Assembly (NCBI RefSeq): GCF_017832975.1
Contig: NZ_JAFIBI010000001.1
Location: 4,464,001-4,528,000, forward strand
Source of the DNA: Arthrobacter sp. PvP023
GTDB lineage: Bacteria; Actinomycetota; Actinomycetes; Actinomycetales; Micrococcaceae
Length of the DNA: 64,000 nucleotides
Reading direction: 5' to 3'
In this document: positions 60,692 through 64,000 of the stretch, piece by piece
How the letters are laid out: every line of letters starts with the position of its first letter
Numbering within the stretch: the first letter of the stretch is position 1
Made by a program: the position numbers and the translations under genes
Notes under the pieces: generated by a model
What the model was told of the DNA's origin: nothing
The model's input: only the letters and a program-made list of their open reading frames with translations
The model's database searches: none

Positions 60692-61129
60692 ATGGCCATC
60701 AAACTTGAGAACGTTGGTATCGCCGTTCGCGACCTCGAAGCAACAATCGCCTTTTTCACCGACCTTGGGCTCACGGTCGTCGGGCGCGACACGGTCAGCG
60801 GCGAGTGGACCGATACTGCCGTCGGGCTGGATGGCAACCACGCCAAGATTGCGATGCTGCAGACCCCCGACGGTCATGGTCAACTTGAGCTCTTCGAATA
60901 CATCCACCCCAAAGCGATCGAGTCGAACCCAACTCGTCCCAACGACATCGGCATGCACCGCGTGGCCTTCTCGGTCGACGACATAGACAAAGCCCTTGAG
61001 ATAGCTGCGAAGCACGGATGCCGTCCGCTACGCGGCGTGGCGACCTACCGCGACGAATACAAACTCACGTACCTCCGCGGTCCCAGCGGAATCCTCGTAA
61101 TGCTCGCCGAGAAACTGAAGAAAGACTGA
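60692..61129 (+). CDS. VOC-family (glyoxalase/bleomycin-resistance fold) protein
   Basis: 145 aa. Two beta-alpha-beta-beta-beta modules: KLENVGIAVRDLEATIAFFTDLGLTVVGRD and MHRVAFSVDDIDKALEIAAKHGC, ending YLRGPSGILVMLAEKL. Putative metal ligands are Glu in QLELFEY and a His in MHRVAF. Dioxygenase, lyase or binding role not determinable. Confidence 0.88.
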   Translation: MAIKLENVGIAVRDLEATIAFFTDLGLTVVGRDTVSGEWTDTAVGLDGNHAKIAMLQTPDGHGQLELFEYIHPKAIESNPTRPNDIGMHRVAFSVDDIDKALEIAAKHGCRPLRGVATYRDEYKLTYLRGPSGILVMLAEKLKKD

Positions 61130-61254
61130 CACCCGGACCGGCCCGCTCTCCCCGATCCTTCCAGTTTTCTGGGCGTGGGTGGACGGGGCGGAAGTGTGCC
61201 ATTAACTATCCAAAACCGTTGCTGTCCGGGCCTCCCGCAGGGCACCATCGAGAC

Positions 61255-61593
61255 ATGACCAAATACCTCATCTCTTTCCCGAGCAAAGCCATGGTGCTAA
61301 CCGCCGAGGAGTTCCCGATCGTCGTCGCAGAATCCCACGCTGTGATCGAGGATGCGAAGGCTGCGGGCGTCTACGTATTCGGCGGTGGGATCGACGAGGA
61401 AGTCGATCCCGTGCTGGTCTCCGCTGACGGGTCGGTGAGCCCCGAGATCTATCCAGGCTCCGAACTCAAGGGCGGGTTCACCGTGTTGGAGCTCCCGACG
61501 CGCGACGACGCGGTCGAGTGGGCAAGGAAGATCGCGGTGGCCTGCCGTTGCTCGCAAGAACTCCGCGAGTTCGGGTATGACCCGGCGAGCTAG
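61255..61593 (+). CDS. YCII-related domain protein
   Basis: 112 aa from ATG 61255. YLISFPSKAM, VVAESHAVIEDAKAAGVYVFGGGI and GGFTVLELPTRDDAVEWARKIA follow the YCII pattern of small dimeric alpha-beta barrel proteins; function unknown. Confidence 0.8.
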   Translation: MTKYLISFPSKAMVLTAEEFPIVVAESHAVIEDAKAAGVYVFGGGIDEEVDPVLVSADGSVSPEIYPGSELKGGFTVLELPTRDDAVEWARKIAVACRCSQELREFGYDPAS

Positions 61594-61785
61594 CCGCAAC
61601 TGCTTTCGGCCCAGGCGGTCCCGTTGCACACAGCGTCGGCTGCCTGATAGCTTTCCGGTCAATCGGCAGGAGGTGAGAGCCATGAACGCAGTATCCAGGT
61701 GGGCGCTCCCCTGCATTCCACCACCGCGCGACTGAGGTAGTCGTCGCCGGGAGCGCCGACAGGCAATCCCCGAAAGGCGACTCCC

Positions 61786-62175
61786 ATGGACACAACCGCA
61801 AGACGGATGAGCGCCGCGGGTAAGCGAGCGCTGGTCCTGGGTGGTGGCGGATCGACAGGCAATGCGTGGGTGATCGGCGTCATCGCCGGCCTGTTCAACA
61901 CGGGGCTGGACGTCACCACAGCCGACCTCACCATTGGGACGTCAGCAGGCTCGACGGCGGCGGCCCAGATAGCTGGCGCGACCCCGGCCGAGCTACTCGC
62001 CGCCGTTCTTGCTGCTGTGCTCCCACAACGGACTGGTCCGGCCAGGTCCGACGGTGGACGCGTTCCCATTGGGCCGGTGGCCGACCAGATGCGGAGACAC
62101 CCGATATATCGACGGCGAGCTGGTTACGGCCAAGGCAGAGCCCTTGCCGAGCAGCTCACCGAATTCTGGCGCTGA
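61786..62175 (+). pseudogene. Patatin-like phospholipase, internally deleted
   Basis: 129 aa in frame against ~280 usual. The N terminus is intact: oxyanion loop LVLGGGGSTGNAWVIGVIAGL and nucleophile GTSAGS. After PVADQMR (about 62095) the frame joins DNA whose +1 frame reads GDTRYIDGE, the Asp-Gly end of the patatin catalytic dyad. So the middle, including ~150 residues, was deleted and the rest shifted out of frame. Probably non-functional. Confidence 0.8.
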
Positions 62176-62188
62176 GGCCCTGCCATGG

Positions 62189-62548
62189 TTAGTCACCGCG
62201 TTCTTCTATGCCCGCACTTGGCTGGTCCTGCTGAACTTCCTCCGGTGACATTGCGGCATGCCTTCCGGACGGCGCTCTCCTGACAACGGGCACAGCTGCT
62301 GTGTCGAAGAACTGAAATTCCGTCGCGGGGACGCGGATTGTTCCAGCGGCTTCTGCCTTCCCCCGGATGAAATCGTGGTCGTCTCGCGAAAGTACAATCT
62401 GCCCGTGTTGATCGTGCTCAATGGCTTCGTGGGCGCCTTTGCTGATTTTGGCCGACACAGTACGGGGCACGACCAGGCATCCGGGATTTTCCAGAAGCCA
62501 GGTCCGGGTCTCGGAATCGAGACGGTCCCACTCGTCCTTAAGGCTCAT
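62189..62548 (-). CDS. Hypothetical protein, DSETRTWL family
   Basis: 119 aa. LDSETRTWLLENPGCLVVPRTVSAKISKGA resembles the small protein at 56822; the second half (HGQIVLSRDDHDFIRGKAEAAG) is charged. Unknown function. Confidence 0.65.
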   Translation of the reverse strand: MSLKDEWDRLDSETRTWLLENPGCLVVPRTVSAKISKGAHEAIEHDQHGQIVLSRDDHDFIRGKAEAAGTIRVPATEFQFFDTAAVPVVRRAPSGRHAAMSPEEVQQDQPSAGIEERGD

Positions 62549-62694
62549 ACCCGTGCCCGCCCTTCCATTCCGGCTTGTCTTGAGGTGAATTCCGTCCAGA
62601 GTACGCCTCCAGTCAATCGGTTGACAGTTCTTTCACCGTTCCGGGTAACGCCAGTCCCTCCCTCGTCCCGGGGCGAAGGCGCAGCGTGAAAGCC

Positions 62695-63154
62695 ATGACA
62701 CACAGTGAGGAGGTTCGGAGGTTCCTGACGTCCCGCCGCGCAAGGATTACGCCAGACGAGGCCGAAACGGCCCACCTTCCTGAACCCGAAGGCGCGGGAC
62801 TTCTTCGCCGACTGGGAACGCGCGGCGGATGACATCGTCGCTGTCCTGCGGTCCACCGCCGGCAAAAACCCGTACGACAAGGACCTCACGGACCTGATCG
62901 GTGAACTCTCGACCCGAAGCGAAGAGTTCCGGACCCGGTGGGCACGGCACGATGTGAAGTACCACCGCGCCGGCCGGAAGCGGCTCCACCACCCGGTCGT
63001 GGGGGATCTTGACTTGAGCTTCGAAGCGCTTGAACTGCCCGCAGACCCGGGAGTGCGCATCAACGTCTACACAGCAGACCCAGGGACACCCTCCGAAGAC
63101 GCGCTCAACGCCCTCGCCAGCTGGCCCGCCGGACGGATGACCGGGCTGCCCTAA
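62695..63154 (+). pseudogene. MmyB-type XRE regulator with internal deletion
   Basis: From ATG 62695 the first ~21 codons (EEVRRFLTSRRARITPDEA) match the start of MmyB-like regulators. At about 62756-62765 the sequence jumps to another frame, which gives the end of the ligand-binding domain: FLNPKARDFFADWERAADDIVAVLRS, LTDLIGELSTRSEEFRTRWARHDV, HHPVVGDLDLSFEALELP, ending at 63154. The helix-turn-helix and half the sensor domain are missing. Confidence 0.82.
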
Positions 63155-63735
63155 TCAACCCGGCGTAGGAGGCTCGCGGCAGCGAGCTGTTCTGAAACGT
63201 AGAACACGAAGGGCGGGATGTCACCGGTCCTTGCCAGGACGGCGCCGGAGCCGAGTGCGGCGAGGCCTACGGCGGTGGCTTCCTTCCCCCTGCCGGGCAG
63301 GGAAGCCAAGGTACCGGAAAGTGAACCCAGGGCGGCCACGTGCAGCCACGAGTAGGCAAGGAACGGCCACCCGGGAAGGCCGTGCGCGGCGAAGCGCTCA
63401 AGATCCGAAGCGCGCATGGCGAGCTGGGACACGAACAACGGCGCCCCCGCGGCGAGCGCGACGGCGGCGGCGGCCGCAAAGACCCTTGACCTTCCGGGGG
63501 GAAGGGCAAGAGCCACCCGCGCGAAGGCGGCAGGCACGGCCGCGGTGCCTGCCGCGGCGATGTGCTGCCCGAGGACCCATGAACGCTTCCCTCTGCGGAG
63601 CATCTCGAGCCGTCGAACGGAGTCCTGCTCGAGGTACACGCCCGGCACCGGGCTGATGCCGACCAGCCACACGCCAGCCGAGACGAGGGCCGCAGCCGCC
63701 GGCCTCCTGACGCGTTCCAAGTCGATGCTGGGCAT
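63151..63735 (-). CDS. Hypothetical integral membrane protein
   Basis: 194 aa from ATG 63735 (GGAAGGGGAACG ahead). Four or five hydrophobic segments (AAAALVSAGVWLVGISPVPGVYL, VFAAAAAVALAAGAPLFVSQLA, PFLAYSWLHVAALGSLSGTLA). Unknown function; its stop overlaps that of the converging regulator relic. Confidence 0.75.
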   Translation of the reverse strand: MPSIDLERVRRPAAAALVSAGVWLVGISPVPGVYLEQDSVRRLEMLRRGKRSWVLGQHIAAAGTAAVPAAFARVALALPPGRSRVFAAAAAVALAAGAPLFVSQLAMRASDLERFAAHGLPGWPFLAYSWLHVAALGSLSGTLASLPGRGKEATAVGLAALGSGAVLARTGDIPPFVFYVSEQLAAASLLRRVD

Positions 63736-63855
63736 TCCGTTCCCCTTCCGCGGCTCCCCGTTTAGGCCAAGGATGGGGCATGGAACTATCCAAGACAAGG
63801 GCCAAACCTCCGCGGGCGCGCGGGTGTCCGGAGCACATCGATCGCAGGGCGAGAG

Positions 63856-64000
63856 TCACCCTCCCGGGCCGGCGTCGGAAGTTGTGAGGATGACGAGTTG
63901 CCTCGTCGCGCGGGTCATCGCGACGTAGCGGTCCACGGCTCCTTCGATGCCCGCGCCAAACGCCTCCGGGTCGATGAGGACCACCAGGTCAAACTCCAGT
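63856..64000 (-). CDS. UvrD/HelD-like helicase, C-terminal 47 residues only
   Basis: The last 47 codons read LEFDLVVLIDPEAFGAGIEG, then AVDRYVAMTRATRQLVILTT and a short tail. LEFDLVVLIDP and YVAMTRATRQLVIL are motifs V and VI of superfamily 1 helicases; the spacing fits HelD/HelR-type RNA polymerase-recycling ATPases or UvrD-like proteins. The rest lies beyond the window. Confidence 0.85.
   Translation of the reverse strand, partial: LEFDLVVLIDPEAFGAGIEGAVDRYVAMTRATRQLVILTTSDAGPGG

Overview
The window is GC-rich (about 65%), densely packed DNA with short operons that overlap by 4 nt, many GTG starts and actinobacterial regulator families. It looks like the chromosome of an Arthrobacter/Pseudarthrobacter-type soil actinobacterium. 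Both ends cut through a gene: a flavin monooxygenase on the left and the last codons of a UvrD/HelD-like helicase on the right.

Region A (0.5-38.2 kb) is metabolic core. A ten-gene minus-strand cluster (0.5-13.1 kb) encodes isomerase-route hexuronate catabolism: an ABC sugar importer, glucuronate isomerase (uxaC), fructuronate reductase (uxuB), mannonate dehydratase (manD), two sugar isomerase-like TIM barrels, a Gfo/Idh oxidoreductase, and an unusual gluconokinase/GH3 glycosidase fusion. A divergent LacI regulator faces it. Next come nadE, a secreted double-cupredoxin protein, an IclR-controlled CoA-transferase/thiolase operon, an ankyrin lipoprotein with a HbpS/GlcG-like secreted protein, and a NarL-type two-component pair. 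A second uronate cluster (23.9-31.4 kb) encodes the oxidative route: uronate dehydrogenase, an ABC importer and glucarate dehydratase under a second IclR regulator. The region ends with an alcohol dehydrogenase, a diguanylate cyclase, a rifampin-phosphotransferase-like protein, an alpha/beta hydrolase and a cold-shock protein.

Region B (38.2-53 kb) is a mobile island. A serine resolvase gene is followed, 112 bp upstream of its start, by the end of a transposon whose termini look like those of the Tn402/Tn5053 'res-hunter' family. The element (38961-41987) has no transposition genes and carries only a resolvase and small cargo genes. Next to it lie a second transposon end, a lower-GC segment with an RloC/PrrC-like ATPase, a ParB-like gene, an IS110 insertion whose left flank folds like a bridge RNA, a secreted/membrane protein pair, a DprA-like gene and a decayed resolvase. 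The ParB-like and DprA-like genes share a conserved, structured leader of roughly 220-330 bp. Its long-range stem has changed sequence on both strands while keeping pairing. This is the best candidate here for an undescribed element.

Region C (53-64 kb) is a patchwork of small accessory genes (AraC/GyrI regulator, small ATPase, divergent cold-shock protein, DUF1990, VOC, YCII proteins) and several gene ruins: a resolvase fragment, a DM13 lipoprotein with an in-frame stop, a patatin and an MmyB-type regulator each with an internal deletion.

No tRNA, rRNA or CRISPR array was seen. All family assignments are from motif reading, without database searches.
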